Positions 1 through 8,951 of a DNA stretch of 64,000 nucleotides are shown here, piece after piece. The notes under the pieces are model-generated. The model had not been told where the DNA came from and did no database searches. It saw nothing but the letters and a program-made list of their open reading frames with translations. The translations under genes and the position numbers were made by a program. This DNA comes from Paenibacillus cookii. Lineage in GTDB: Bacteria; Bacillota; Bacilli; Paenibacillales; Paenibacillaceae. The stretch covers positions 124,001 through 188,000 of the forward strand of contig NZ_BORW01000002.1 of NCBI RefSeq assembly GCF_018333375.1, given 5' to 3'. Numbering within the stretch: position 1 is the first letter of the stretch; each line of letters begins with the position of its first letter.

Positions 1-901
1 CCTGGATTAATGCCGGATCGTCCGGGTACAGATGCAGCAGGTCGGCATACGCGCGGATCGATGTCAGCGGCGTTTTGAATTCATGGCTGATGTTATGGAT
101 AAAATCCTTCTGCCGCTTTTCGAGCTGGCGCAGCGTTTCCAGCGTTTCCATCAGCTTTTCCTGCTCCGCTTGCAAGGACTGCACGTTCGCTTGGATGGCC
201 CGGTTCATCTCGAAAATGCCGCCGCTGAGGTCCCCGAGCTCGTCTTTGCGCTTGAGGGTCGGTTCCGCCAGGTAATCCCCGCGCCGGATCCGCTCGGTCG
301 CATTTTTCAGCGCGTGAATGGCATTGGCCTGCCTGTTCATGTAGATCCATCCGAACATAAACGAAACGATGAGCACCGCCGCTCCGGCGAACAAAAACAG
401 CCTCAACATGCTGCGGTAAAAAAGATGCTGGCTGCCGACCGAGGTCTGAAAATGGACGACGCCAAGCTGCTGTTGATCGCTGACGACCGGCGCCAAATAA
501 TCCAGCACATCCCCTTGAATTTCATAGGCGATTTTATTTTGCAAGGCAAACGGCAGCGTACGCCGCACATCCGGTTTTTCGGCCATAATCAGCGAATCTC
601 CGGTCGCCTTGCCTTTGGCGTCATACAAAATGACCCGCATCCCGCTGACGTTGCCCAGCTCGCGCGCCAAAGCCGGCCCCTGCAAACGCATGAACGCCTC
701 TTTGTCCACCTGCGTTCCCGTGACGTACATTTGCAAGATCCGGTCCTCCGCTACAGCCGCCTGCTGTTCCATCGCATGTTCCATCTCCCGGCGCTGGTTA
801 TTGGAGATGCCCTGCAAAACCAGAAAGCTTAGCAAACCGATCGCAAACACGAGCAAAACGGCCAAAAACCCCGTTAATTTCCACTTTAAGCTGAAGCGCA
901 T
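1..901 (-). CDS. Sensor histidine kinase, C-terminus beyond window edge
   Basis: Membrane sensor kinase of a two-component system, open at the left edge, so only about 300 N-terminal residues are visible. It begins MRFSLKWKLTG, followed by a first membrane segment (residues ~7-27), an extracytoplasmic sensing region (~28-160), a second membrane segment (FAGAAVLIVSFMFGWIYM), a HAMP linker (~185-230) and the start of a HisKA dimerisation domain. The phospho-acceptor His lies in HNISHEFKTPLTS. The ATPase domain is outside the window. The ATG at 901 follows a GGAGG at good spacing. The partner response regulator is not visible; it may lie to the left, or the gene may be an orphan. The sensed signal is unknown. 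Confidence 0.9.
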   Translation of the reverse strand, partial: MRFSLKWKLTGFLAVLLVFAIGLLSFLVLQGISNNQRREMEHAMEQQAAVAEDRILQMYVTGTQVDKEAFMRLQGPALARELGNVSGMRVILYDAKGKATGDSLIMAEKPDVRRTLPFALQNKIAYEIQGDVLDYLAPVVSDQQQLGVVHFQTSVGSQHLFYRSMLRLFLFAGAAVLIVSFMFGWIYMNRQANAIHALKNATERIRRGDYLAEPTLKRKDELGDLSGGIFEMNRAIQANVQSLQAEQEKLMETLETLRQLEKRQKDFIHNISHEFKTPLTSIRAYADLLHLYPDDPALIQ

Positions 902-1033
902 TCCAAATCCTCCGCTATTCTCTTCGGTTCCCCGCATCCTAAAACGATGCAAAGGCGACAGTTGATCTAAGATTAGCGGAGAAGCGGCATAATTTCAATG
1001 GCAGGAACCGGGCCCTTGGCACCCGGGGTTCAA

Positions 1034-2015
1034 TCAAGCTTGCTTGGAAAAATGCGGCGGAATTTTTCCGTAAGTGCCGATCCGCCACACCCACTCCAGC
1101 GGTCCCATGGAAAAACGGCTGAGCCACAGCGTGCTGAAAATGGCTTGGATGACCAAAATTTCGATGGCAATCATGGCCAATATCAAATAGTAGGCCTGGC
1201 CGCTCAGGTTCAGCACCGCATCCAACGTCAAAATCAGGACGGTTTGCATGATGTAATTGGTTAACGCCATCCGGCCAAGCCGGTTCAGCGGCATAAGCCA
1301 CAACTTCATGAACGGCAGCTCCAGCAGGAGCGTCAGCGCCGTGACGTAAAACACGTCCTCGGGCAATCCTCCGGCCACCATCGCGATGTCGACCAAACCC
1401 GTTGCATCGACGATCCGGGATTCCGCCCATAATCCGAGAGGAATCAGGACAAGCGAGAGGATCATGGCGACGATCCATCGTTTTTTGTGCTGCCGCACGT
1501 CTTCAAAAATTTTGTTTTGCCCTGCCCACAACCCGAACAGGAACATCCCCAGGCTGATCCCGATCGGTCCGAGCCAGCAGGCCGAAAGCAGGAAAAGCAC
1601 GCCGATCGACAAATTGACGCCCGGTTTCAGCCGGTAAAGCGGAAGCAGCAAAAATCCTAAAAGCGCGTAAATCAGCAAAGCTTCGCCCGGTTGAAACTGA
1701 TGATGCACAAGGCCGAACACGAGCAAAACCAGCAGCCTGCGCACGAACAGCACGTTCGCCTTCTCCCCTCTGGCCCGGGCCCGGGAAACGAACAGATAAA
1801 AACCCGAGCCCGATCAAAAAGCTGAAAATCGTATAAAAACGGCCGTGCACCGCATCGTTCACAAACGTCAGCAGCCCTTGGTCGAGACGGCTCCAAAACC
1901 CGTATTCCGGCGGAACCGGGACATAGGGAACCATCTGATAAATGTTGATGAATATGATGCCGACAAGCGCGAATCCGCGCAAATAATCCAGCATGTCGAT
2001 TCTTTTCACGAACAT
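1034..2015 (-). pseudogene. DUF418 (YeiB-like) membrane protein, frameshifted
   Basis: Polytopic membrane protein of the DUF418/YeiB family, role unknown. The N-terminal part begins MFVKRIDMLDYLRGFALVGI, typical of the family. The C-terminal part holds the DUF418 signature, with RFSMGPLEWVWR near the end. The two halves are in different frames. Removing one base from the five-A run at 1798-1802 restores a continuous reading (GLGFYLFVSRARARGEKANV) and a protein of about 326 residues. As given, the first frame runs on to 1503 with non-family sequence. The needed shift is +1, which does not match a classic -1 slippery site. This is either a real indel or a homopolymer sequencing error. It lies just downstream of the Bce transporter genes. 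Confidence 0.8.
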
Positions 2016-2028
2016 GAAGCTCCTTTCC

Positions 2029-3957
2029 TTACACCATCACCCTTTTCAGCTTTTGAATGTACCGCGAGCTCACCAAAACGAAATATACGGCTTGCACGAC
2101 CAGGAAAGCGGCCGAAGCCAGCAGCACGGGCTGGTTCACGTCATCCAAATCGAAGCCTTCGCGCACCCGGTTGAGCACGACCAAGGTTTGGACCGCCGAT
2201 ACGAAGATCGGCGTGAAAAACAGCACCGCAATTTGCACGGTCGAAGATTTGCCCATCTCGCCGGACTGCAGGCCGATTTTGGACATGGCGTTATAGATTT
2301 GCTGGTCCTGCCTCAGCTCGGAATGCAGCTTGAAATACAGGAAGCTAGCCGAACATACCGACAACAATGAGGCGATAAAAACGCCGACGAAGCTCATCAT
2401 GGCCGTCGCCTGTTCGTGCTGGGCGTACATTCCCCCGCGGGAAGACAGCAGGTCCGCCGATTCGCCGCTTACGTTCCGTTCATGGGCCCATTGTTCGAGC
2501 TCCAGCCCGACCTTGTATTCCTTATCGTTTCTGCCCGGAGGCGTTTGGCCGGACCAATCGGGAACCATATAAATGTAAATGGTATAGATCCAATAGCTTC
2601 GATCGGCCGGGATTTGCTTGACCAATCCGTCATAGAGGGCGGAACTCACGACGAGAAGATTGGTGCCGTTCACCGGCGAAACCTCTTTTTGCGTACGGAT
2701 TTCCTTGACGACTTCCAGCCCGGAAGACGGATTTTTCAGCTCGATCGACGAGCCTGCGGACCAATCCGGGTTATTCCGCGCTTCCTTGTCGGACTGCACC
2801 AGGACGGCTTGTTTCCCTTCGAGCGCATCGATCTTTGCCAGCCCCAGCGCATCCGCAATGCTTTTATACACTTCCTCCGACATGACGGTAACGGTGCCTT
2901 TTCTTCCGGAGGCTGTCGCAACATAGGACTCGGTTTTGAATTTTTCGTACGTGATGCCTTTTTCTTTCAGTTTTTGCTCGACGGTTTTCAATCCGCTTTC
3001 GCCTTGCGCAGGGTCGCTGACATAATACCGGAACGGATAAGGATCTTCGTGGTACATGTTTTGCGTGCGGACATTGACGGACATGACAAATGCCACGGCC
3101 ATGCAGCAAATGGCGGTGACGACGGTCACCATGAACAAAATCACCGCGTTGTCCTTGATTTTATAGGCCATTTCCGAAATCCAGATCAGGTTCGTGCCCC
3201 GCCAGGTCAAGCGCCGGCTTTTTTTGAGCATTCGGAACACAAGGACGGTAATTTGCGTGAAAAAGAAATACGTACCCGCAATCCCCGTTGCCGCCGCGAC
3301 GGCCAGGTTATTGTCGACCGTGACATACCCGGCCGCGAGCAGCAATACCCCGAACAGGGAAATCCAAACCGAAACCTTCGGCTCTTTTTTCGGTTTGCTT
3401 CCGCCCTTCAACAGTTCGAGCACGCGGCTCTGGTTGATAAACAGCAGCGTAAAAGCCGAGATGACCAGAAACAGCAGCAAAAAAGCGCCGACCGTCAACA
3501 GAAGCGCTTTGGCCGGAAAATACAGCCCGAGCTCCTCGATCCCGATCATGCGGGCGCTGAGCGTCAAAAACAGCTTCGACAAAAGCAGCCCCGCCAACAT
3601 CCCGGTAACGATCGACAATGCCCCGATGATCATGTTTTCGACGAAAACGAGTTTGCTGAGCTGGCCCTGGGTCGCTCCCAAAATGGTCAGCAGGCCGAAT
3701 TCCTTGTTCCTGGCTTTCAAAAAGGAGCCGATCGAATACAGCACGAACAGGAACGCAAAAATATAAATGACGTATTCCATGATGAGCATGACCATCTGCA
3801 CGTTGGAGCCAAGCTCGGTTTTATCGATATCCGGATGGAAGATGAACAGCGCATACGTAAAAAACACCATGACCATGAAGCAGCTGCTCAGGAAATAGGC
3901 AAAATACGCGCGCGCATTCCGCTTGACGTTGTTAAACGCGAATTGAGGAAAGCTCAT
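2029..3957 (-). CDS. BceB-type ABC transporter permease
   Basis: Permease of a Bce-type peptide-antibiotic detoxification transporter, about 642 residues, the usual size for BceB. It starts MSFPQFAFNNVKRNARAYFAY. The membrane layout is one N-terminal helix, a block of three FtsX-like helices, further paired helices, one large extracellular domain (~residues 300-520) and a final block of three helices. The ATG at 3957 is preceded by GGGAGG and overlaps the end of the ATPase gene by 26 bp. A longer in-frame reading starting inside the ATPase gene has no ribosome binding site and is not used. In this family the permease also signals flux to the BceS kinase encoded next door. Substrate (bacitracin, lantibiotic or other lipid II-directed peptide) cannot be read from the sequence. 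Confidence 0.93.
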   Translation of the reverse strand: MSFPQFAFNNVKRNARAYFAYFLSSCFMVMVFFTYALFIFHPDIDKTELGSNVQMVMLIMEYVIYIFAFLFVLYSIGSFLKARNKEFGLLTILGATQGQLSKLVFVENMIIGALSIVTGMLAGLLLSKLFLTLSARMIGIEELGLYFPAKALLLTVGAFLLLFLVISAFTLLFINQSRVLELLKGGSKPKKEPKVSVWISLFGVLLLAAGYVTVDNNLAVAAATGIAGTYFFFTQITVLVFRMLKKSRRLTWRGTNLIWISEMAYKIKDNAVILFMVTVVTAICCMAVAFVMSVNVRTQNMYHEDPYPFRYYVSDPAQGESGLKTVEQKLKEKGITYEKFKTESYVATASGRKGTVTVMSEEVYKSIADALGLAKIDALEGKQAVLVQSDKEARNNPDWSAGSSIELKNPSSGLEVVKEIRTQKEVSPVNGTNLLVVSSALYDGLVKQIPADRSYWIYTIYIYMVPDWSGQTPPGRNDKEYKVGLELEQWAHERNVSGESADLLSSRGGMYAQHEQATAMMSFVGVFIASLLSVCSASFLYFKLHSELRQDQQIYNAMSKIGLQSGEMGKSSTVQIAVLFFTPIFVSAVQTLVVLNRVREGFDLDDVNQPVLLASAAFLVVQAVYFVLVSSRYIQKLKRVMV

Positions 3958-4711
3958 GAGCCTGACCTCCCAAATACGAAAGCATGTCGATGATTTTCTG
4001 GAAAAAGGCTTGCCGGCTTTCGCCCCTGCGAATTTCCCCGGAAATCGTTCCGTCCTTGATGAACACGACGCGGTGGCAGTAGCTGGCTGCCTGAGGGTCA
4101 TGCGTGACAAGCATCATCGTGACGCCGTCGTCCTCGTTAAGTTTCTCCAGCGTCTGCATGACGATCTGCGAAGAATTCGAATCCAGCGCACCCGTCGGTT
4201 CGTCCGCCAGCAAAAGCGAGGGTTCCGGAATGATGGCGCGGGCGATCGCGGCGCGCTGCCTTTGCCCGCCCGAAATTTCATACACCCTTTTATTCAAAAT
4301 CTCTTTGATGCCAAGCCTGTCGGCGATCGCTTCAAGCCGGGCTTCCATCGATTTCAGGCTTTGTTTGTCAAGCGTCAGCGGAAGGACGATGTTCTCCGCC
4401 ACGGTCAGCGTATCCAGCAGGTTAAAATCCTGAAACACGAATCCGAGCTCCCGCCTGCGGAACAAAGCCAGCTCCTTTTTCTTTAAGGCATGCGGGTTGC
4501 TGCCGTTGATCAGCACGGTTCCGGAGCTTGGCGCGTCGATGGTCGAAACCATGTTCAGCAGCGTCGTTTTCCCGCTTCCCGAAGGCCCCATCACGCCGAC
4601 GAACTCCCCTTTTTGGATGCTTAAGTTCACGTCCGTCAAGGCGCGGGTCGTTACTTTGCCCGGATATACTTTGCTGAGTCCCGTCACTTTTAATATTTCC
4701 GTCACAAACAT
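3932..4711 (-). CDS. BceA-type ABC transporter ATP-binding protein
   Basis: ATPase partner of the adjacent BceB-like permease. It shows Walker A GPSGSGKTT, the Q-loop FVFQDFNLLDTLT typical of Bce ATPases, signature ISGGQRQR, Walker B LLLADEPTGALDS and the H-loop VTHD. The tail YLGGQAHELSSIRV resembles other BceA C-termini. The ATG at 4711 sits very close to AGGAGAG; an in-frame GTG two codons later (4705) has better spacing and may be the true start. The gene forms an ATPase-permease pair behind the BceRS genes and very likely has its own inducible promoter in the 4712-4838 gap. Confidence 0.95.
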   Translation of the reverse strand: MFVTEILKVTGLSKVYPGKVTTRALTDVNLSIQKGEFVGVMGPSGSGKTTLLNMVSTIDAPSSGTVLINGSNPHALKKKELALFRRRELGFVFQDFNLLDTLTVAENIVLPLTLDKQSLKSMEARLEAIADRLGIKEILNKRVYEISGGQRQRAAIARAIIPEPSLLLADEPTGALDSNSSQIVMQTLEKLNEDDGVTMMLVTHDPQAASYCHRVVFIKDGTISGEIRRGESRQAFFQKIIDMLSYLGGQAHELSSIRV

Positions 4712-4748
4712 CTCTCCTTCTGGGTTCTCTTCTCTCTATGTATCTCAC

Positions 4749-4815
4749 TTTATAGCATGACCGGCTTCAAAACCATGGATTCTCCTTACCCGAACCTTAA
4801 ACCTTTGTAAGGTTT
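4749..4815 (-). promoter_or_regulatory. Candidate BceR-dependent promoter of the bceAB-like genes
   Basis: A perfect 7-3-7 inverted repeat (AAACCTTTGTAAGGTTT, 4799-4815) lies upstream of a minus-strand TATAAA -10 (4749-4754) that has no good -35. An inverted repeat upstream of a weak promoter between bceS and bceA is the position where BceR boxes occur in Bacillus. Assignment to BceR is inference; the repeat itself is directly visible. Confidence 0.45.
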
Positions 4816-4838
4816 TGTTCGAACCGGCCGAAGGCGGC

Positions 4839-4867
4839 AAAAAAAAGAACGCTGCACGGATGCAGCG
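4839..4867 (-). terminator. Terminator after the bceRS-like genes
   Basis: Read on the minus strand, CGCTGCA-TCCG-TGCAGCG forms a perfect 7-bp stem followed by a T-rich tract (TTCTTTTTTTT). It lies directly after the BceS stop codon and separates bceRS from bceAB. Confidence 0.85.
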
Positions 4868-4877
4868 CCCTGATGGC

Positions 4878-5873
4878 TCAAGCGGTTTTAAACGTAAACC
4901 TAACGGTCGTTCCTTGGCCGGGTTCCGTCTCCAACTCCACCTGGTGATCGAGCTTGCGGCACACTTCCCGGACGAGAAACAGTCCCATGCCCGTCGATTC
5001 ATGGTATTGCCTGCCTTGATTACCCGTAAAATAGGGATCGAACACCCGTCCCAAATCCTCTTTGGCGATGCCGATGCCTTCGTCGCGAATTTCAAGGACG
5101 GCATGCGCTCCCTGTTTAAAGGCATGAAACGCAACCTTCTTGCCTTCGCCTTCCGAATAATTGACGGCATTGACGATGACTTGCCCGAGCACGAACGCCA
5201 GCCACTTGGCGTCGCTGATCACGGCAAGGCCAGGCGGGATTTCGATCGCCGGGTAAACCTTTTTCCGGATAAACCACTGCCTGTTTTCGGCGACGGCTTT
5301 TTCGACCGCTTCCGCAAGCGGCATGCCCTCCACCTTGAAGTCCTGCTCGAACTTGTCCAGCCTCGCCGTGTATAACGCCATCTCCAGCCCCTTTTTCAGC
5401 CGGTCGATTTCCTCCTGCAGTCCGTCAGCGATTTCATCGTCGAGATCCAGATCCTGCAGCGTGAGCTGAATGACGGAAACGGGCGTTTTCATCTGGTGAA
5501 TCCAGCGGTTGATGAACGCGGTATGGTTATCGAGCCGCTGCTGCGTGCCGTAGAGCTCGTCTTTGTACAGCTGGAACTGATGGCGAAGCATATCGCTCAC
5601 CGCCTCGGCCATCGGCGCTTCGCCCAGCCGGGTCAGCGATTGGTCCATGGACTGCAGCGGAGACTCCAGCCGTTCGTACAGCTTCCGATGGGTATAGTAG
5701 CGGTAAGCCAAATATAGCGCCAGCACGACGAAGCCGAGCAGCGCCCCATAAAACACGGTGAACCCAGAATGGTCCTCGACCGCCAACCAATACCACAATC
5801 CGACGATCAACATTTGCCCGGCATAAAAAAGGATTAAAGGCAGCTGTTCCCGAAAAAAAAGCCTCATCGTCAT
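4878..5873 (-). CDS. BceS-type intramembrane-sensing histidine kinase
   Basis: 331-residue kinase with two N-terminal membrane helices (~12-32 and ~38-60) and almost no extracellular loop, the hallmark of Bce-type kinases that sense through their transporter rather than bind peptide directly. The acceptor His is in RWIHQMKTPVSV. The ATPase domain shows the N-box (GQVIVNAVNYS), the G1 box (RDEGIGI) and G2 (GMGLFLVREV). The start codon overlaps the stop of the response-regulator gene by 4 bp, so the two are translationally coupled. Partners are the regulator upstream and the BceAB-like transporter downstream. Confidence 0.93.
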   Translation of the reverse strand: MTMRLFFREQLPLILFYAGQMLIVGLWYWLAVEDHSGFTVFYGALLGFVVLALYLAYRYYTHRKLYERLESPLQSMDQSLTRLGEAPMAEAVSDMLRHQFQLYKDELYGTQQRLDNHTAFINRWIHQMKTPVSVIQLTLQDLDLDDEIADGLQEEIDRLKKGLEMALYTARLDKFEQDFKVEGMPLAEAVEKAVAENRQWFIRKKVYPAIEIPPGLAVISDAKWLAFVLGQVIVNAVNYSEGEGKKVAFHAFKQGAHAVLEIRDEGIGIAKEDLGRVFDPYFTGNQGRQYHESTGMGLFLVREVCRKLDHQVELETEPGQGTTVRFTFKTA

Positions 5874-6571
5874 CCCTTTCCTTCCAGCCTCAGCATGTAT
5901 CCTGCCCCGCGAACCGTCTCCACGGGATCATCAAACCCAAGCTCCTTCAGCTTTTTGCGGATTCTCGTAATATAGACGTTCAGGGTATTGTCGTCGATAA
6001 AATGCCGGTCTTCCCACATGAGATCCAGCAGGCGTCCGCGGCTGACGACGCGATCCGATTTCTTCATAAGCGCCTCCACCAGGACCGATTCCTTTTGCGT
6101 AAGCTCTACCGACTGCCCCTCGTAAGTTAACATGAACCGCTCAGGGTATAATACCAATCCCGACGCTTCCACCGTCCGTTCCTCGGATTTCGCCGAATAA
6201 GAGCCGTATGCCCTCCGCAAATGGCTGCGGATTTTGGCCACGACGACCTCATAATGGAACGGCTTCGTAATGTAGTCGTCCGCTCCGTTTTCAAGCGCCA
6301 TCACCTGATCCATTTCGCTTTCCCTGGCTGATATGAACAAAATCGGGCACGTCGACAGCGTGCGGATTTGGCGGCACCAATAAAAGCCGTCGAACATCGG
6401 CAGGTTGACGTCGATCAGGACCAGGTGCGGCCGCACGTCCCGGAAATCGTCCATCACCTTGGCGAAATCTTCGACCGTAAAAGCCGTATAGCCGTATTTT
6501 TGGATATGCGTTTTCAATAATGACGCGATTTTCGCATCGTCTTCAATAATGAGAATGTTTACTTGATCCAC
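5870..6571 (-). CDS. BceR-type OmpR-family response regulator
   Basis: 233-residue response regulator. The receiver domain holds the acidic pair (IIEDD), the phospho-acceptor Asp in LVLIDVNLP, and the conserved Lys in YITKPF. The C-terminal winged helix covers ~residues 135-230, with the recognition segment DDNTLNVYITRIRKKL. It is first in the bceRS pair and presumably activates the downstream bceAB-like promoter in response to peptide antibiotics. The gene stands alone at its 5' side, with about 170 bp to the next minus-strand gene (lysR-like). Confidence 0.93.
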   Translation of the reverse strand: MDQVNILIIEDDAKIASLLKTHIQKYGYTAFTVEDFAKVMDDFRDVRPHLVLIDVNLPMFDGFYWCRQIRTLSTCPILFISARESEMDQVMALENGADDYITKPFHYEVVVAKIRSHLRRAYGSYSAKSEERTVEASGLVLYPERFMLTYEGQSVELTQKESVLVEALMKKSDRVVSRGRLLDLMWEDRHFIDDNTLNVYITRIRKKLKELGFDDPVETVRGAGYMLRLEGKG

Positions 6572-6738
6572 CGTTTCATCTCCGTTTCAAGCCGTTTCCC
6601 GCCGCTTTTCGATTCATGCGTACGCTGAACCGTTAACGCTTCCTATCATATACAAGGATCGGAAAAAATCCAACCCGGCGGGATCGCAAAACCGGACAGG
6701 ATCGATGCCCGGCATATCGCCGGGTTGCATTCAAAGCA

Positions 6739-7650
6739 TCACCCCTCCGATCGCAAGATGCCGGTCTGGGGCGACGGCTGCCACCCGGTCAGCCACTCTT
6801 TGGCGCAGCGGATCAGCTTTTTCGTTGCCGGGGCCGTGTTTTTGGCCGAGTTCAGGGCGATCCCGAGCGAACGGAAGCTTTGGTCCTCCAGCTCGAGCGC
6901 GACGATCCGGTTGGTTCGTCCCTGCAAAATCATTTCCGGCAAAATGCTGATGCCCAGCCCGTTCTCCACCATCGCGATAATGGCATAGTCGTCCGAGGCT
7001 TGAAACGGGACGGGCGGCTTGATCCGCCCTTTCCGCAACACGCGGCGCACGTCATAATCGCTGCCCTCCTTCGGCATAATAAACGGTTCGTTCGCGATCT
7101 GGCCGTAGCGGACAAACGGCTGGTTCGCCAGCGGATGGTCCGGCGGCATGACGCACAGCATCCGATCCTGCCGCAGCGGGATGATGCGGAAGGAGTCCAT
7201 CGTCGGCAGCGAAACGAATCCGAAGTCGATTTCCCCTTGCAGCAGCCACTCTTCGATTTCATGGTAATCGCCTTCGAACAGTTTGACCTCGATATTAGGA
7301 TGCTGGCTTAAAAACCTTCTGATGATCCCCGGCAGCCATTGCACCGAAATGCTCGTAAACGTACCGATTCGGATCGTCCCGGTTTCGATCCCGTTAATCA
7401 GGGCCACCTCCTGCTTCAACAGCTCCTGCACCCGGAGCATGTCCCGGATATAGGTCAGCACCCGCTCCCCGTTGTCCGTCAGCTTCACCCCGGACCGGCT
7501 CCTGCTCAGCAAAGAAAATCCGAATTCCGTCTCGAGGCTCTGGACCGCGTGGCTCACGCCCGACTGCGTCAAACCGAGCGCCTCCGCGGCTTTCGTCAAG
7601 CTTCCCAGATCCACGACCTGCTTCAATATTTCGTATTTTACGAGACTCAT
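6739..7650 (-). CDS. LysR-family transcriptional regulator
   Basis: 303-residue LysR regulator. It has an N-terminal helix-turn-helix (MSLVKYEILKQVVDLGSLTK, then AEALGLTQSGVSHAVQSLE) and a periplasmic-binding-like effector domain (~90-295). The ATG at 7650 follows AGGTGA; the open frame extends upstream to 7875 but that part overlaps the divergent gene and lacks family sequence. It is transcribed away from the EamA-type exporter gene. The usual inference is that it autoregulates and controls that exporter; the effector is unknown. A small hairpin (CCCGGC/GCCGGG, 6709-6725) lies beyond its stop, but without a clear T tract. Confidence 0.92.
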   Translation of the reverse strand: MSLVKYEILKQVVDLGSLTKAAEALGLTQSGVSHAVQSLETEFGFSLLSRSRSGVKLTDNGERVLTYIRDMLRVQELLKQEVALINGIETGTIRIGTFTSISVQWLPGIIRRFLSQHPNIEVKLFEGDYHEIEEWLLQGEIDFGFVSLPTMDSFRIIPLRQDRMLCVMPPDHPLANQPFVRYGQIANEPFIMPKEGSDYDVRRVLRKGRIKPPVPFQASDDYAIIAMVENGLGISILPEMILQGRTNRIVALELEDQSFRSLGIALNSAKNTAPATKKLIRCAKEWLTGWQPSPQTGILRSEG

Positions 7651-7690
7651 CGCACTCACCTGTTCCCAGCAAAATAAGGCTGAAATTTTA

Positions 7691-7726
7691 CATGAATTTT
7701 CCTCATGTTTAGAATGATAAACATTC
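7691..7726. promoter_or_regulatory. Two inverted repeats between lysR-like and eamA-like genes
   Basis: The divergent intergenic region holds CATGA-N7-TCATG (7691-7707) and, four bases on, GAATG-N5-CATTC (7712-7726). Two tandem dyads in this position fit the recognition and activation sites of a LysR regulator. A possible plus-strand -10 (TATACT, 7752-7757) follows. Assignment to this regulator is inference. Confidence 0.5.
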
Positions 7727-7846
7727 AATTTTCTTATTTTACGATACCATTTATACTGATTCAGGCACAAGGGAAACCGATCGGGAAACGGCTTTCGTGC
7801 CGGCCGACAACCTTCATTTTTGACGTAAAGGCAGAGAAATGGGAAC

Positions 7847-8749
7847 ATGAAACAATACAAAGCGGATTTGATCATTTTACTGGTGACGTTTTTTTGGGGA
7901 ACTTCCTATTCGTTCATGAAAATCGGGCTCGATACGCTGGCTCCGTTCAACTTGATCGCGCTGCGGTTCGGCGTCGCTTTCATCGCGGCAGGCGTTTTGT
8001 TCCACAAAAAACTCCGGCGCGCGGACCGCAAGGCCGTTCAATACGCGCTGCTGCTCGGAACGCTCCTTTTTGCCGTATTCGTCTGCATCATCTTCGGACT
8101 GCGGAATACATCGACATCGAACGCCGGTTTCCTGATGAGCATGACGGTCATATTCGTCCCCGTGCTGACGGCGCTGTTCCTGAAAATCAAACCGGACAAG
8201 AGGCTGATCGCCGGCATCGCGGTTGCGGTGGCGGGCATCGGGCTGCTGACGTTAAGGCCGCATGCCGCACTCCAATCCGGGGATGCGCTGTGCATTTTTG
8301 GCGCATTGTTTTTTGCCGTACATATCATCGTCACCGGCCGCGCGGGGAAAAAAGCGGATTCGGTGACCGTCGGCGTCCTGCAGCTGGGATTTGCCGCGCT
8401 TTGGGGCGGCTTGTTTTCGTTTCTTTTCGAGCAGCCCGAACTTCCGAACACCGCCGCTAGCTGGCTTTCGATCCTTGCGCTCGGCATTTTGTGCAGCGCG
8501 GTGGGTTTTGTCCTGCAAGCGATCGCCCAAAAATATACGTCGCCGACGCATACCGGCCTCATATTTGCGCTGGAGCCCGTCGTCACCGCCTTTTTCGGGA
8601 TCTGCTTCCTGAAAGAGACGTTGACCATGCAGGGCTACATCGGAGCCGGGCTTGTCCTCGCCGGCGTGGCCGTATGCGAACTGGACATTCGGAAGTTGCT
8701 CGTCGGGCGCAAAAGGACTGGGAAGTCGTCGTATCATCGGGCGGCTTAA
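7847..8749 (+). CDS. EamA-domain DMT-superfamily transporter
   Basis: 300-residue inner-membrane protein with ten predicted helices in two EamA repeats. The first repeat starts at residue ~7 (LIILLVTFFWGTSYSFMK), the second near residue 150. Drug/metabolite transporters of this family export amino acids, nucleosides or toxic metabolites; the substrate cannot be read here. It starts at ATG 7847 with only a weak AG-rich ribosome binding site, and is divergent from the LysR gene, its likely regulator. A rho-independent terminator follows at 8824. Confidence 0.92.
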   Translation: MKQYKADLIILLVTFFWGTSYSFMKIGLDTLAPFNLIALRFGVAFIAAGVLFHKKLRRADRKAVQYALLLGTLLFAVFVCIIFGLRNTSTSNAGFLMSMTVIFVPVLTALFLKIKPDKRLIAGIAVAVAGIGLLTLRPHAALQSGDALCIFGALFFAVHIIVTGRAGKKADSVTVGVLQLGFAALWGGLFSFLFEQPELPNTAASWLSILALGILCSAVGFVLQAIAQKYTSPTHTGLIFALEPVVTAFFGICFLKETLTMQGYIGAGLVLAGVAVCELDIRKLLVGRKRTGKSSYHRAA

Positions 8750-8823
8750 GGATATCGTTCGGCTCGGTCATGCAAACCGTCACGACGATTCCTTGTCCCG
8801 AGCACATATTAGCGGAAGCAAAC

Positions 8824-8863
8824 AAGCCCTGCCGGGTGCAATCAGCACCGGTCAGGGCTTTTA
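8824..8863 (+). terminator. Terminator of the EamA gene
   Basis: A long stem (AAGCCCTG ... CAGGGCTT, with inner CCGG/GTGC pairing) closes a short AATCA loop and is followed by TTAT. It lies 75 bp after the EamA stop codon. The T tract is short. Confidence 0.7.
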
Positions 8864-8951
8864 TGTCGTTCGGCCGCGGGCGGACGGCAATCGCGTACGC
8901 AAACCGCAGCGGCCGCTTTTTGACTTAACGTCGATTATTATGCGTCCGCGA

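Noticed and set aside
902-1033. Hairpin GAACC-GGG / CCC-GGGGTTC after the DUF418 gene as a terminator
   Set aside because: The stem has a bulge and no T tract follows on either strand.
1798-1802. Programmed ribosomal frameshift in the DUF418 gene
   Set aside because: The shift needed is +1 at a five-T mRNA run without the rare codon or stop context seen in known +1 sites.
2416-3993. Long plus-strand open frame (525 codons) opposite the BceB-like gene
   Set aside because: It is antisense to a clearly conserved permease, is His/Arg/Gln-rich and has no family features.
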